Source: Imbricaverruca yamaguchii (lineage: Eukaryota; Arthropoda; Thecostraca; Neoverrucidae). Taken from it: DNA of 64,000 nucleotides. Every line of letters begins with the position of its first letter. Within the stretch, counting starts at the first letter, position 1. The DNA lies in the NCBI GenBank assembly GCA_034440575.1, contig JAOTOL010001285.1, forward strand, positions 101,001-165,000, written 5' to 3'. The position numbers and the translations under genes are program-made. Below are positions 10,929-22,735 of this stretch, piece after piece. Below the pieces are notes generated by a model. It ran no database searches. It worked only from the letters and a program-made list of their open reading frames with translations, and was not told the origin of the DNA.

Positions 10929-13900
10929 CCATTCCTCCCCTCGGTAAAGCTGGAAACTCACACAAAACAAGCAACAACACTATCCCCCTGAATTACGACG
11001 GTTAAAAGTACGCTGGATAAGTAACAACGGGATGTTTAGATCATATAGATAATCTAAACATCATCACTACTCAGACCATACGAACAACATAGATGAGCCA
11101 CAAGAAGACCAACCCACATCCCGGCAACTAAATACAGGGAAGATCACACTGAACATTTAAATTTCGCCCATGATTTATTCCGCTGAGAATGCCAATCACT
11201 GCTGCATTTATATTCGCACCACCACATATCCCATTCATGCCTGAGCATATTCACAGCATGAAGCACACGTGAATGCGCCTGCATGCATACTAAAAAAAAG
11301 CATTCAATCACCGCGATAGCCATCATGAGGCCAGTGTGCGGCGTATCAAAAACCATTCATCCCCATCCATTAACGGTATTAACGACCACCCCTAATATTC
11401 AGCGGTTGTTCCAGCGCGTCGACGCCTACCCATACACCGCCTCTTCACCCCACTCTTCACGCCACATTCCCGTGACAAAAAGCCACACACTATGCGCACC
11501 TGCCCGAGCACACCCGTCATCCATATAATTGACAAGCAGCACGTGCCACCGTTTCCACGCCGCCTCCCGTTGAAAGAGAAACACCTGATCGCCCCTCGTA
11601 ACAATAATCATCCGCTAACAGCGGCAAATGGCCGTCAAATTATCCATATCCACCGTATGTAAGCTTCAAAACGGCCGCCGTCCCGAATCAAAAGCGCCGC
11701 CGCCGCCGCCGCGCCTCCGACGCGCGCGCGGCGCCGCCGCCAGCGCGCGCGCCGGGTCCACCCGCTAGTCGGCGCCGGACGCCTACAAACAGCCAGCCGG
11801 TACCGCCGCGGGCCGGCGGACACGATTCGCAGACGGTATGCGCGGCTCCGGCTTCGGCGGCGCCCGAGCTGAAGACGCGGCCACGAACCGCAGAAGCGCA
11901 TTCCTTGGGTGGGCCGGCCGGCGGGCGCCGCCGCGGCCACGCCGGTTAACAAGGTGAAAATTAACGAAATAAACAAATTACCGTGCCATTATTCTGCAGG
12001 GCGACTCTGGCCGGCGAAGTGCTGCAGTTAAACCCGCCGACAAACCGGGCCGGTAATGAATGGTTAGCGAGCATTCCCCGGGTAATGAACCAATAAATAA
12101 TGGCGCCGAATGGCGCGCCAATTTGGCGCGTCCTCCCACGAAGTCGGCGCCGATTCACCGGCGGTTGCCGCGAGTCACGCAAAAAATGGCGCGTGAAGCT
12201 GTCGCGGCGGAAGGCGCAGTGATTCGGCCGGACAGTCGCCGCAGGCGCGGTTTCTGCTGGTAGCCGTCGCGGAGGCCACGCCAGTCATCGTACAAAGGCG
12301 TCCGGCCGCGAGGCGGCGCCTCCAGAGGGTAGGCGGTCGCGTGGCCCGCCCACAGTGACGTCGGACAGTGAGTGGACATGACAGCGAGGCGGCGGGGAAG
12401 TGCAATTTTCGCTCTGAAAGCGGAGGGTTCATTCCCACGTGGTCCGAAATGAATCTTCGGAGTCGGCCGGGTTTTCCACGCCCGTGGTTTTAATGATGAA
12501 TATGGAACCGGCCGGCTATTTTTACCGCGCGTCGTTTTTGGAGGAGGAACTGAAGACTTAAAACACTCGTGGTTTTATCCTATATCCCCTATGCTCAACT
12601 CTACAGCAGCCGTTGGGTTGATGATCCCCCGTTGGGTTGATGATTCCCCGTTGGGTTGAAAACCTATCCCCCAATATCCATACTTGTTAATTCACGGACA
12701 GTCGCTCTACTACAGCGGCGGACGGAGCGGAGCTGGGGGAGGGGGTTCGGACCCTCAATACTTCGAAGCCCCACTATATATTGAATTGAACCCCATTATA
12801 TGTGGATAATTGAACTGACTGAACCCAGCCAGTTTATTTTCCGGTAACTTGGATAACTCCACTCCTCCCTGAATACAAAACCGGTGACGGAGCCCGTGTT
12901 TATTTATGCTGTTGGTTGCTAATTGGTTGCCGTTGAATTGTAATGCTAAATTGTGAAGTATTACCTTTGCTCTGGAGCATACCGCACAGCCATTCCTTCG
13001 AATTCAAAATTACCGGTGCTCAATCAGCATGAAACGTGCATAAAACAACTTCTATTCCGGCGTGCTAAATCATCGGCCTTCAGGTGGACGGCGTAACTCA
13101 TCGCGTAAACGTGATTCGCATTATATTAATTACGTTTTCTTCAAGTTTCCACGCTCAAGTATTAATCATCAGTACCTCGGGCACTCCGTGCACAACTGAT
13201 TACCGTTTGCCGGGGACGTTATTACAGCCATCACAGTTTATGCATCCATGCGCCATTAGGTGAGTGAAATAGCCCTGTCTCCATGCTAGTGAATAATGTA
13301 TGTTTCCACCTGCTGACGGTCAGGCCGACAATTGAACGGCAGTAAAATATTTATATTTCCCCTCCCCGCCCTTACCATCCGTCAACCTCACCCATGCAGA
13401 TTATGCTTGCATTGCAGCCACGCATGTTAAGCCGACGCCGACGTCACGCCTTCAATGTCTTCCTCAAAGAGCATGCTGGGCCCTAAAGCCCCCCTCAAAG
13501 CGCACGCTGGGCGCGCCTATGCGAGATAGCGCGCGCGCCGCGCCGGCGCCGGCGCCATTAACGCACGTGCGTGCCACCCGCGCAATCGACGACGGCCATC
13601 GGCTCCTCCGCTGCGGAGATGGCGCTGCTACTTCGCCAGCACCGCGTCACTAAGTGCGAGAGCAGGCTGGAATGCGCTGGAGAACATGCGAGCACTTTTC
13701 AGGGCGACAGGCCTTCCGCTACCAATGCACATGGGTAGGCTTGCTTGTTTTCATGAATTGTACCACAACGAAATGCAAAGTTTGTTGTCTGACGCAGCCA
13801 CTACCGGGACATTACAGGCGTGTTCCGAGATCGGACCCGGACTTCCCAGTCACCAACCAACACCACTCCGTCTGGTGAACGTCACCACGGGCAGGCATGT

Positions 13901-14369
13901 GGTGCCGGAAATGCCCTGGGTGATGGTGTGAGTGAGGAGATACGAAAATGGGTCATTATCTATGTTCGGAGGGGGGAAATGAGAACTCTAGCTACGTGTG
14001 CAGATTGTGTGAATAGGGCTACATAGGTATTGGTAGGTGTGTATGATTTGGATAGTTTCCTTGGAATTTAGGATGCGATATTAGTTGGGATGCTGGGCAT
14101 CTGTTTGCCCATGCTTCCCTTTGCAGGGTCGACACAGACCGGCCCCTGTGGCGCCGATTATGTCTACACACTTCATGACATTATGCCTCTGTGTGTCAAC
14201 ATGCCTCTTATCGGATTTGTCCCCCGAATCGTCATCGAACGTTACACGGATATTTTTGTAGGGATTAACAAGTCATGTGTAACATATTTGTCACTATTAA
14301 CTTGGACAAAACATCACAGTGCAACACGCCAACACAAGTCATCAACTAATCTAGATATTATGGAGACAA

Positions 14370-14371
<2 letters not shown>
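10926..14371. other. No gene recognised; several GC-rich blocks
   Basis: GC- and CpG-rich blocks at about 11680-11960, 12100-12400 and 13490-13640 alternate with AT-rich DNA. CGTTGGGTTGATGATTCCC is repeated about three times at 12611-12660. No exon with acceptable borders was found. Confidence 0.35.
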
Positions 14372-14583
<212 letters not shown>

Positions 14584-14639
14584 TACAGTATATATACATA
14601 TCCGCATATCCAACCGGGATTGTTCATTTAAGGCTCACT

Positions 14640-14935
14640 CCCCACCGTCTCCGTGACCGTCGTCGGCCGTGGCGCTGTCGCCCGGCAGCCGGCGGACCAC
14701 GCCGGCGGCCGGCCTTCGTGTCGGCCACACATGAGCCGGCCGGCGCGGTCAGGAGCGTCGCCGCAGACCGCGGCGGCCGGCGCGCGACCGTGAACGGCGC
14801 ACGGCGTGATTGGCACGGCCGTGATTGGCGCGCCGCCGTGAGTTGTGCGGCGAGTGATCAACAGCGCGCGGCGGCGCCGCCGACTGCGGCGCCGCGTATC
14901 GACGATGGACGAGCTCGTTGCGGACCACTTATTCG
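14640..14935. other. CpG-rich block
   Basis: About 300 bp dominated by GCCGGC, CGGCGC and GGCGGC. No gene supported. Confidence 0.35.
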
Positions 14936-15257
14936 GCATTTGCGGTGGCCAGTCTGGGATGGAACACGACTAATGCGAGCCAATGTCGTTGTGGTCGCCG
15001 GCAATCGCGTGGGCTGTCTCGCTCTCACATAAACATGGCGCGGAAACGCTCGCTCGAGGACAACGAATATCCACCTTGCAGGGAGTTTGCGAAATGAGCG
15101 CCACGTGCTATACAAAAATTCAACAGAAATAAGCCCACGCTACATCCACAAGATTGTGCAGAAACTCCCAGTACAATTGAAACTGTAGCAAATACAGCGT
15201 GAAGGACACATGGAGCTGTCCAGTTGCTGCGGTATGTTACACGTTATTCACATAGTG

Positions 15258-15312
15258 CTTTCCTTATTGTCCATAATAGCCACAGTTCGTGGAGGGAATG
15301 TATCGTGAAATA
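15258..15312 (+). mobile_element. LINE 3' tail, degenerate
   Basis: TTGTCCATAATAGCCAC, then GGGAATGTATCGTGAAAT, match the 3' end seen at 44970 and 62450. The AAATAAAT tail has become an ATAT-rich run. Confidence 0.5.
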
Positions 15313-15776
15313 TATGTATATATACAGTAATCTATCTAATAATAATATATAATAATAATAATCAACAACGCCCTCCTTTCTCCCATCGTCATCAATATAA
15401 ATCGACTACCAGTACTCGAGTGATAATACTTGTTGTTGGGCATACATATGAATGCCCGGTAGATTTTCCATCCTGTAATCTATGAAGTTCTTTTTAGCTC
15501 CCGGGTTTTCGGCAGGCGCTTTTTCTGATTCTCTGAGCCCTGGCATATGACACCACTACTCGATGTCTACTGGCTTCTCCAACCGTGACAATGTAAACAG
15601 CTGTCATAACTATCGTACAACGAGGCTGGTTGGATTCGTGATTCGTGAAAGAAACTTGCAATGTGTCTTACATTTTACATTCCACCAACGACATATTCAT
15701 TCAGTTAAAACTTCCGCCATTTCCTGAATCTCCACACCGATTATGTATCTCCAGCAGTGCCTTTCAACCCGATGAA

Positions 15777-15948
15777 CCTTGGATTCCTTTACGACGCATT
15801 CAACCGATGAGGTATATGGCGTCGCCATCCTCTAACGCCGACTGGCCGCGAGTGGACTCGGTAAATGCCGTCGGCTGTGAGATTCGAACCCACAATCTTG
15901 CGATCGAGAGTCCGACGCTCTACCAACTGAGCTACCGCGGCTCCTTTC
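15777..15948 (-). mobile_element. SINE-K copy, well preserved
   Basis: Complete: tRNA-Lys-like head, middle domain, hairpin, AACCTTGG-type end. TSD of 14 bp with one mismatch: TTCAACCCGATGAA (15763-15776) and TTCAACACGATGAA (15949-15962). Confidence 0.88.
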
Positions 15949-16284
15949 TTCAACACGATGAAAAGGCGCTATGGCGGCCATGACAAACCCCATTCACCAG
16001 CACGTGCAGTGAATATGCACGGTCTCGTCCCCCCCCCCCCGGCGCCCCGTGAACCAGATCATCGGCGAGCAGCGCAGACGCGGGCGTCTATCTCTCAGAA
16101 TGTGCAATGCATAATCAAACGCCACACCCCGCGATACGCGCCAAACACCAGACCCTCTGACCGTCACACAGCGATCAGTTCGCTTCCGGCCACCACCCGC
16201 CCCGCTGCCGACCGGGAGCGAGGCCGGCGCGAGCCGTGCTCCGACCCGGAGGCGAACCCACGACCACCGCACAGCTGCAGTCGG

Positions 16285-16337
16285 TTGGTTATTTGGGCTT
16301 TAGGGCGCATCGACTGGGTTTGGTCATTTTGCGCCCA
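16285..16337 (-). mobile_element. HT element, first of a stacked pair
   Basis: Tail toward the left, ending in GCGCCCA at 16337. The CAGTCGG target occurs before it (16278-16284) and after it (16344-16350). The SINE-V that follows used the same site again. Confidence 0.8.
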
Positions 16338-16350
16338 TCGTTACAGTCGG

Positions 16351-16555
16351 AGGACGAGTAGTCCAGGGGTCCAGTAGACGTCTGGACTACTCGTCCAGTA
16401 GACGAGTAGTCCAGTAGCCCGTCCCACAATCGAAAGATTGTGGGTTCGAGTCTCACCTGTCGCTACGCTTTGCCCGCGACCAATCGGCGTGAGAGATTGG
16501 CGATGCTACATGACTCAACGGTCGACGTGTCGTAAAACCCAATAACCAGCCAACT
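16351..16555 (+). mobile_element. SINE-V (tRNA-Val-like SINE) with rearranged head
   Basis: Plus-strand copy: B-box GGGTTCGAGTCTCAC, middle domain, hairpin and CCAATAACCAGCC tail. TSD GTTACAGTCGG (16340-16350) and GTTGCAGTCGG (16556-16566). The first 65 bp of the head are rearranged: GGACGAGTAGTCCAG at 16352, its inverse at 16382-16396, then a direct copy at 16401. Confidence 0.85.
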
Positions 16556-16628
16556 GTTGCAGTCGGCCGCCAATGGCCAGGTCGAGAGCATCAACCGCGA
16601 CGGCGCCAAGTCCCATAGCGACTGCCGG

Positions 16629-16856
16629 TTGGTTATTTGCTTTACGACACATCGACCGTTGAGTCATGCAACGTCGCCAATCTCTCACGCCGATCGCGGG
16701 CGAAGAGTAGCGACAGGTAGAGACTCGAGCCCACAACATTTCGATTGTGATGGTGGTGGTGGTGGATTGGAGTTTAAGGGCGCGTCGACATCTAGGGTCA
16801 TTTTGCGCCCCATTTCGATTGTGAGACGGACAACTTACCCCTAGACCATTTTCCCC
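16629..16856 (-). mobile_element. SINE-V interrupted by an HT element
   Basis: Minus-strand copy whose anticodon-arm region (CATTTCGATTGTGA) is split by the HT at 16751-16811. Removing the HT and one 13-bp repeat restores an ordinary SINE-V. The HT is therefore the younger insertion. Confidence 0.88.
16751..16811 (-). mobile_element. HT element, CCA-tail subfamily, nested
   Basis: Sense copy has outer stem GGGCGC/CGCCC, inner GAC/GTC and an AATCCACCACCACC tail instead of AATAACCAACC. TSD ATTTCGATTGTGA at 16738-16750 and 16812-16824, within the host SINE-V. Confidence 0.9.
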
Positions 16857-17418
16857 CTACCCCCACATGACGACCGCAGCGCGACTGCAGCCTCGACAAC
16901 ACACGCCGCGACGTCGCCTCCTGTCACGCGCGTCGCACGCGGCGACCGCAGACTGCGTCCGGATCCCCGCACATGATGACAACACCGGCGGCGACCGTCC
17001 CCGCCGCCGTCTTTTTCTTCGCCAGCATGTAAATCGAAGTCGATAATTACGGCCCGCCCGGCCGCTGACGAGTTTGCCGTATCATTAACGCTGCGGCCAA
17101 TACGCGGCGGACACGACGATGGCCTGCGCCAGGGGAAAATACCGCCCCGCGGCAGTTGTCCCGGTTTCGCCGTCAAATTATATCCAACCGGTTCGACTTT
17201 TGGGCGCTAATCGGAGCGCACATCGTGCTCGGCGTAACAATTTTCCACACGCTCGGCGGGAGAGTGTTCGTGATCACTGGAGGCAGCGGCACAACAGACC
17301 GCCTCTGGATTATCGGGGCCAGTGGGAGTCGCGAATACTCGACATACAAGTGGACCATGGGCGTAAGCTGGGGAGATGTCACACATACCACCGTCAGCAG
17401 ATCAAACGCCTTCCCTTG

Positions 17419-17478
17419 GTGATGATTGGTTATTTGGGTTTACGGGCGCATCGACTGCGTTGGTCATACAGCGCCCAT
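17419..17478 (-). mobile_element. HT element
   Basis: 60-bp copy ending in GCGCCCA. TSD CCTTCCCTTG at 17409-17418 and 17479-17488. Confidence 0.88.
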
Positions 17479-18043
17479 CCTTCCCTTGATTAAATATCCC
17501 TCACGCCCATAGGCGTGAGGGTCATAATGACTGGTTATGTCATATTATTTGTCACCACTTATATTTTTGCTTCTCTCCAGCCGGAAAACGAATCGAACTT
17601 AAGCTTCTAGATCCACCAGCGTATACCATCGATTGCGGCAAGATCAGGCGTCATCGGAGTTTTTAGACAAGCGAGGGCAAAAGGCCGACTAGGGCTGAAG
17701 GCACAGGATCGGGTACCATATCGCGTCAAGAACTTGTCAACCAATCCCACTGTGTTCTCTTGGCAACCGGTGTATGCACACCTCGATGCGACCAATCTCG
17801 GTGTAAGTGAGGCATTTGAATATCATGCGTTTCAGAGAAGGCGAAACAAAATCTATTTTGACAACTCGGTACAGAGCATTCAGCGTTCTCACCCGCCCAT
17901 CCGTCGCAGACTCTCGATAATCATCCGCGTCACTGCATGAACGAATCCCACGATACCGGGAAGGCCAAGAGAGGTCGCATTACAAAGACACCCTCAGGGT
18001 AGCCCTCCGGAGCGTGTCTGAACGTCCGCTGGAAGTCGATTGG

Positions 18044-18198
18044 TTGATTATTGGCTTTACGACACATGGACCGTTGAGTCATGTAGCGTCGCCCATCTCT
18101 CACGCCGATTGGTCGCGGGCGAAGAGTAGCGACAGACGAGACACGAATCCACAATTTTTCGATCGTGAGACAGGCAACTTACCCCCAGACTACTTCCC
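18044..18198 (-). mobile_element. SINE-V copy
   Basis: Head, middle domain and hairpin present. The tail reads CCAATAATCAACCAATC on the minus strand. TSD AGTCGATTGG (18034-18043) and AGTCGGTTGG (18199-18208). Confidence 0.85.
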
Positions 18199-18616
18199 AG
18201 TCGGTTGGAGGCATCGTCTCACGCTCCGGACTGGAGGTCCCTGCGCGTCGCGTCCCTGAGCGTCGCTACCCTGGGCGTCCCGGACCCTGGGCTACCCTGG
18301 GCTTTGGCCTTGGCGGCGCCGGGCCCTCAGCCGAGTGGCCGTATCAGGAGCTGTTTAGCTCGGTATGCAGATGAGACGCTCTCATGTTCCACGCATTCCA
18401 TTAATCCACGTCCAATTACGCTCGCTTTTTATCGGCTCGTTATCGGGCGCCGGCACGGAAAGGCCATCAGGGCGCAAAAACCGCACAAATGGTGTGAGAA
18501 AGGCCCTGTGTTTTGCATTGGGAAACCATTCAGACTTACCACGATGATACGCTTAATATAAGTGTCGTAATTGTCGAATTGGCCTCCTCACTCTGCCTCC
18601 ACAGCATACAGCCTAG

Positions 18617-18973
18617 CGGTAGTGGTTGTTAGCTTTACGACACGTCGACCGTTGAGTCATGTAGCGTCGCCAATCTCACACTGATTGGTTGCGGGCGAAG
18701 AGTAGCGACGGGTGAGACTCGAATCTTTTGATTGTGAGACGGGCAACTAACCCATAGACTACTCGTTGTTGTTGTTGTTTATTGGGTGGTTCACGACACA
18801 CTTTATGCACAATCACGGCTAATGGCGCCGCCCACACTTTCGCCGGCGGACCTCGGGATTGGGAAATGTCCTGAGTGGCGCTAGTGTCGAACCCGGGATC
18901 TTTGGTACCCATAGCCCGACACGTTAACCACTCGGCCACCCCCGCCTCCCCACAGACTACTTGTCCCCCGCAC
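18617..18973 (-). mobile_element. SINE-V interrupted by SINE-S
   Basis: Outer SINE-V with TSD ACAGCCTAG at 18608-18616 and 18974-18982. A SINE-S lies inside its 5' end at 18767-18949, splitting the A-box region. Confidence 0.85.
18767..18949 (-). mobile_element. SINE-S (tRNA-Ser/Leu-like SINE), nested
   Basis: Minus strand begins GGGGGTGGCCGAGTGGTTAA (class II tRNA-like A-box) with B-box GGGTTCGACAC. It ends in CACCCAATAAAC and a short AAC repeat. TSD CCATAGACTACTCGT (18752-18766) and CCACAGACTACTTGT (18950-18964), both in SINE-V sequence. Confidence 0.85.
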
Positions 18974-19008
18974 ACAGCCTAGTGTGGAATATGCCGGGTC
19001 TTCACCTT

Positions 19009-19063
19009 AGTTAGTTATTTGAAATTAAGGGCGCATCGACTGCGTCGGTCAGGCAGCGCCCAC
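19009..19063 (-). mobile_element. HT element
   Basis: 55-bp copy, exact 12-bp TSD GGTCTTCACCTT at 18997-19008 and 19064-19075. The loop reads CAGGCAG in place of CATGCAG. Confidence 0.9.
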
Positions 19064-19149
19064 GGTCTTCACCTTGCAATACTCTCCTCCTCCCTTTCCC
19101 CATGCGTGTCCTGCAGTGCCCTATTCTGCGCGCGAGTCCCCCCCCCCCA

Positions 19150-19440
19150 TCCAATCGGTCTGACGGCCAGCCGCGGCCGCGAGAGGTCAGCGAGTCAACC
19201 GGCGGGCCGGCCGGGGGTCAAGGCGAACCGGCCCGCTTCACCCTTGTCGACGCCCCATTAACGCCGGCCGGGCATGCTAATACGCGGCGCGGGGGCGGAG
19301 CCAGCCGACACGAAGATAATATCGCCGAGGCGATAACCGACCGCCGCGGGGCATACGCCGGTTCCCACACACGCCGGCCGGACGGGCCGGCTGTAAACGT
19401 TGCGCCGCGCGGTGACCTGGTCGCGCCGTTTTACGACTGG
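19150..19440. other. CpG-rich block
   Basis: GC-rich DNA with GGCCGG and CGCCGG clusters and mostly open frames. No supported gene. Confidence 0.3.
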
Positions 19441-19452
19441 CGGGTTCTCGTC

Positions 19453-19513
19453 AGTAGTGAGTTAGTTATTAGGGCTTTAGGGCGCATCGACTACACTGGT
19501 CATGTAGCGCCCA
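19453..19513 (-). mobile_element. HT element
   Basis: 61-bp copy ending GCGCCCA. Exact 14-bp TSD GGCGGGTTCTCGTC at 19439-19452 and 19514-19527. Confidence 0.92.
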
Positions 19514-19781
19514 GGCGGGTTCTCGTCGATTTCGTCTCGAGCTTCGCGGACGTGTCTGCGGACGTTTACGATAAAAAGCGAACCAAGTCGAGCAACGTCA
19601 AGTGTTCCAAGTCCAAGTGTTTCCCCTCGCATTTTTTCTCTGCTAGCCCGCACCACTCGCAGTGGATATTTTTTGGCGCAAATTTTCCGGAGCTCGCTGA
19701 AAAATGCTCCACCCACCGACATGGCGCTTCCAGAATCTCGGGCTCCACTCACCAACTTTCCGAGAGCGCAGCCGCGAACTC

Positions 19782-20102
19782 GGGCTCTGGGTACCAAAGG
19801 TCCCGGGTTCGACGCTAGCGCCGCTCGGGAAATTTCCCAATCGCGCGGCCCACCGGCGAAACAGTGTGGGCGGCGCCATTAGCCGTGAATGTGCATAAAG
19901 TGCGTCGGTTGGTTATTGGGTTTTACGACACATCGACCGTTGAGTCATGTAACGTCGCCAACCTCACGCCGATCAGTCGCAGGCGAAGAATAGCGACAAG
20001 TGAGACTCGAACCCACAACATTTCGATTGTGACACGAGCAAACCCCTGGGCCACTCGTCCCCCGCATAACGTGCGTCGTGGACCACCCAACAAACAAACA
20101 AA
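19782..20102 (+). mobile_element. SINE-S interrupted by SINE-V
   Basis: SINE-S lacking the first part of its head, ending in CACCCAACAAACAAACAAA. Exact 13-bp TSD CAGCCGCGAACTC at 19769-19781 and 20103-20115. A SINE-V sits inside at 19908-20063, in the opposite nesting order to 18617-18973. Confidence 0.88.
19908..20063 (-). mobile_element. SINE-V nested in SINE-S
   Basis: Near-complete SINE-V. TSD GCATAAAGTGCGTCG (19893-19907) and GCATAACGTGCGTCG (20064-20078), 15 bp with one mismatch, both within the host SINE-S. Confidence 0.9.
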
Positions 20103-20115
20103 CAGCCGCGAACTC

Positions 20116-21147
20116 AACGGCCGCCGGGAATCTCCGCCGGAGCCAGCGCCGGCGTGCCCGCTCCAATCGGCAAAAACTCCGCCAGACAGTCCGCGGCGCA
20201 GGTGGCGCGCTCGTGACGCCCCCGGAATGCGGCGGCGTGACGGGCGCGTGACGGCACGTGACGCGAGCGGGCCGTCACCGCGGCGCGCGCGTGACGGCGT
20301 CTTGTTAAAAGCGACGGAAATCGACGCACGTGATCGTCCCGCCGCGGCGTTTGTCGGTGCTGCCGCGAGGCGCTGGAGACGGCTGGAGTCGGTCTCAATG
20401 CTGGCGCCGCGGCCAGCTAAGCCACGGTGGTGTCATCAGTAAGCCTGACTGACTGACTAATCCACTTCGGTTAATCATACGTGATGTATGTGCCTACGAA
20501 GTGAGGGATGTCACTCAGGATATGATGGTTTGTTCCATACGGTTAATCGTGCATGATATCGGTACCCACGGAGTAAGTGATATCACGCAGGATGATGATC
20601 CGTAGGCGTTCATGAAGCAGGATTACGATTGGAATAGACAGTCAGAACTACAAGTGTTTGAAAACGAGAACATCTGAAGATATAACTTTTACGTTTAAAG
20701 TTTCAAGATACATTTGAGAAGCTAAAGCTGTCGAAAGTCGACGTGGACATGACATTTCACTTCAAAGGCACATCAACTCACGCCGATGTAGGGTAGAGAG
20801 TTGACGCAACTATAATAAGTGTACATTGGTATATCCTTCGGCCAGCTGGACGAATCCCATGCCTTGCAAAATAACAGGGTAACGATATTATAACTGTTAT
20901 GCTTAAAAAAAAACTCCAAAACCATGCCAGATCACGGAACCAGGCATAGCAACCTCAGTCATTTTTCACGGAAATCGCAGATCTTGACAGCTGACATGGC
21001 ATAACAACCGAAATGAAATCGGCACTACGACTATTTAATGCGTGGCTGATCGTCTCTCGCTTGACGGCCAGCGGTGACATTTACCTTCGCAGATATACTT
21101 ACCGATTACGGCGACAACTTGGCACGCCGCTGGTACCATTATGCAGT
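20116..21147. other. No gene recognised
   Basis: 20116-20440 is GC-rich. 20440-21147 has balanced composition with weak direct repeats (CGGTTAATC...GTGATAT at about 20470 and 20560). No supported gene. Confidence 0.35.
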
Positions 21148-21159
21148 GCATCCCGAGTA

Positions 21160-21214
21160 ACGTTAGTTATTAGGACTTTAGGGCGCATCGACTACATCGG
21201 TCATGTGGCGCCCA
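21160..21214 (-). mobile_element. HT element
   Basis: 55-bp copy ending GCGCCCA. Exact 12-bp TSD GCATCCCGAGTA at 21148-21159 and 21215-21226. Confidence 0.9.
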
Positions 21215-21241
21215 GCATCCCGAGTATCGTGCCCGACAGGA

Positions 21242-21277
21242 GGTTAGGGGCGCATCGACTACATCGGTCATGCAGCC
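21242..21277 (-). mobile_element. HT fragment
   Basis: Hairpin core (GGGGCGCATCGACTACATCG on the plus strand) without tail and without the 5' stem strand. It lies 27 bp from the previous copy and has the same loop. No convincing TSD, so it may be a rearranged duplicate. Confidence 0.6.
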
Positions 21278-22199
21278 AACGGGCCAGACAGCAAACCGCT
21301 CTTTCCAGCGTGAACGTCGCTACCAAGAGCGCATACACGGTTTTCTAAGGGGACTGAAGAACGCATTAATGGATGTTGGAGAAGACATTACACATTAATG
21401 ATTGAGCACCTCCCGGCTTTGTTGTTACTTGGGGTGATGACAGTGGATTTGCTCCTCTGATTAAAAAAGGTCCTTTTAAACAAAATATTGGAGCAATTGT
21501 AAGTTTGTTTTGTTTCCTTCCATCCTTTTTCTCATGTTTTCCTAATCTCCAGGCATCCAAAAGATCGTATCGCATACATCACATTCGGATTCGTCTACGA
21601 CTCAGAACATTTTGTGGAGCAAGTCGGCCCCCTCGGTTGCGCCCCTGGTCTTTGCCCTAGATTGACTCGGACCATGGCCGCTCCAAACACGTCGCAAAAC
21701 AGCGCCGTTGACACGTCCATCTCCAGCTGCCAGCAGGCGACGTCCGAGCCCCCTTTTTCGCTCCAGACGACCAGAAACCATCGTCACAACGTTGACACAT
21801 AAATAAACGGAAGTGCCACTCTATCCGCCGCTATAAAAACACGGCCACCCCTCTCGCCCCCTCGTGAGAACCCCGAAGCTGCCGATCCGCCCCAACCACG
21901 CTCGGAGAAGCGGAAGCCAGTCCGGTCCGTGGCCGGTCTCACCTCTGCTGACCCCGCCCGTTAAGATCAACAGCTCCCGACAACTTGTGACGTCACGTCG
22001 GTCTGCACACACGATTGGTGGACGCATGCCGCTGGCGGGAAGGGAATTCGGGCGACTTCGACGCCGCCCACAATCGCATGCCAGTTTCGGTTAGGAATGG
22101 CATCGCAAGACGAGCCGGAACGATAAACAAATGACCGGATGTTGAAAAGCCGCCTTCGTAGCGGCCTGGTTTTGGAAGGGCGTTCAGGTCTAGATGGTG

Positions 22200-22262
22200 G
22201 ATGCTGATGATGATTATTGGGGTTTTAAGGTGCGTCAACCCTATTGGGTTATATTGCACCCA
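22200..22262 (-). mobile_element. HT variant with GGTGC stem
   Basis: Sense strand has outer stem GGTGC/GCACC, inner stem AACCC/GGGTT and an AATAATCATC tail. Both stems differ from the main family while pairing is kept. No clear TSD. Sister of 31704-31766. Confidence 0.75.
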
Positions 22263-22631
22263 TAGCAAGGTTGTCTAAGCACGCGTTACAAGGTCACATA
22301 CGAATATCGAGCATCGGTAGCTATTAATGCACTTTATATATAATCTGAGGAATCATTTCTTAATCAGGCAGGTGAATATATTACGTCAAATCCTATCTTC
22401 TCAAGGAAGCACAAAACCGCTCTATTGTGTATAAATCGGGAATCATCTCCCAATAGGTCCTTCAACTTCAGAGCATTCGCGTCATATCCGAAGTGGTAGA
22501 TGGCGGATGCGTCCGCCCATTCGATGACATTTCCCGAACTGATTGGCCATGCGTCTCGACAACGATGGCGCTAGATGAGTGATCGGTGTTCAGACGCGTG
22601 GAGTGGTTCGGGTCCCATAGGGACGTGAACC

Positions 22632-22735
22632 TCGCACGCCAACTGATCGCCGGCGAAGAGTAGCGACAGGTGGGACTCGAACCCACGACCTTTCGGTTCG
22701 GGGACGGGCGCCTGACCCATCGACTGCTCGTCCCC
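22632..22735 (-). mobile_element. SINE-V, 3'-deleted copy
   Basis: The tRNA-like head is clear (GGTGGGACTCGAACCCACGA on the plus strand), but the hairpin and tail are missing. Divergent in the anticodon arm. No TSD found. Confidence 0.7.

Noticed and set aside
17156..17422. 88-codon plus-strand frame beginning MSRFRRQ
   Set aside because: No splice borders or third-position bias, its end runs to the target site of an HT, and the opposite strand is also open.
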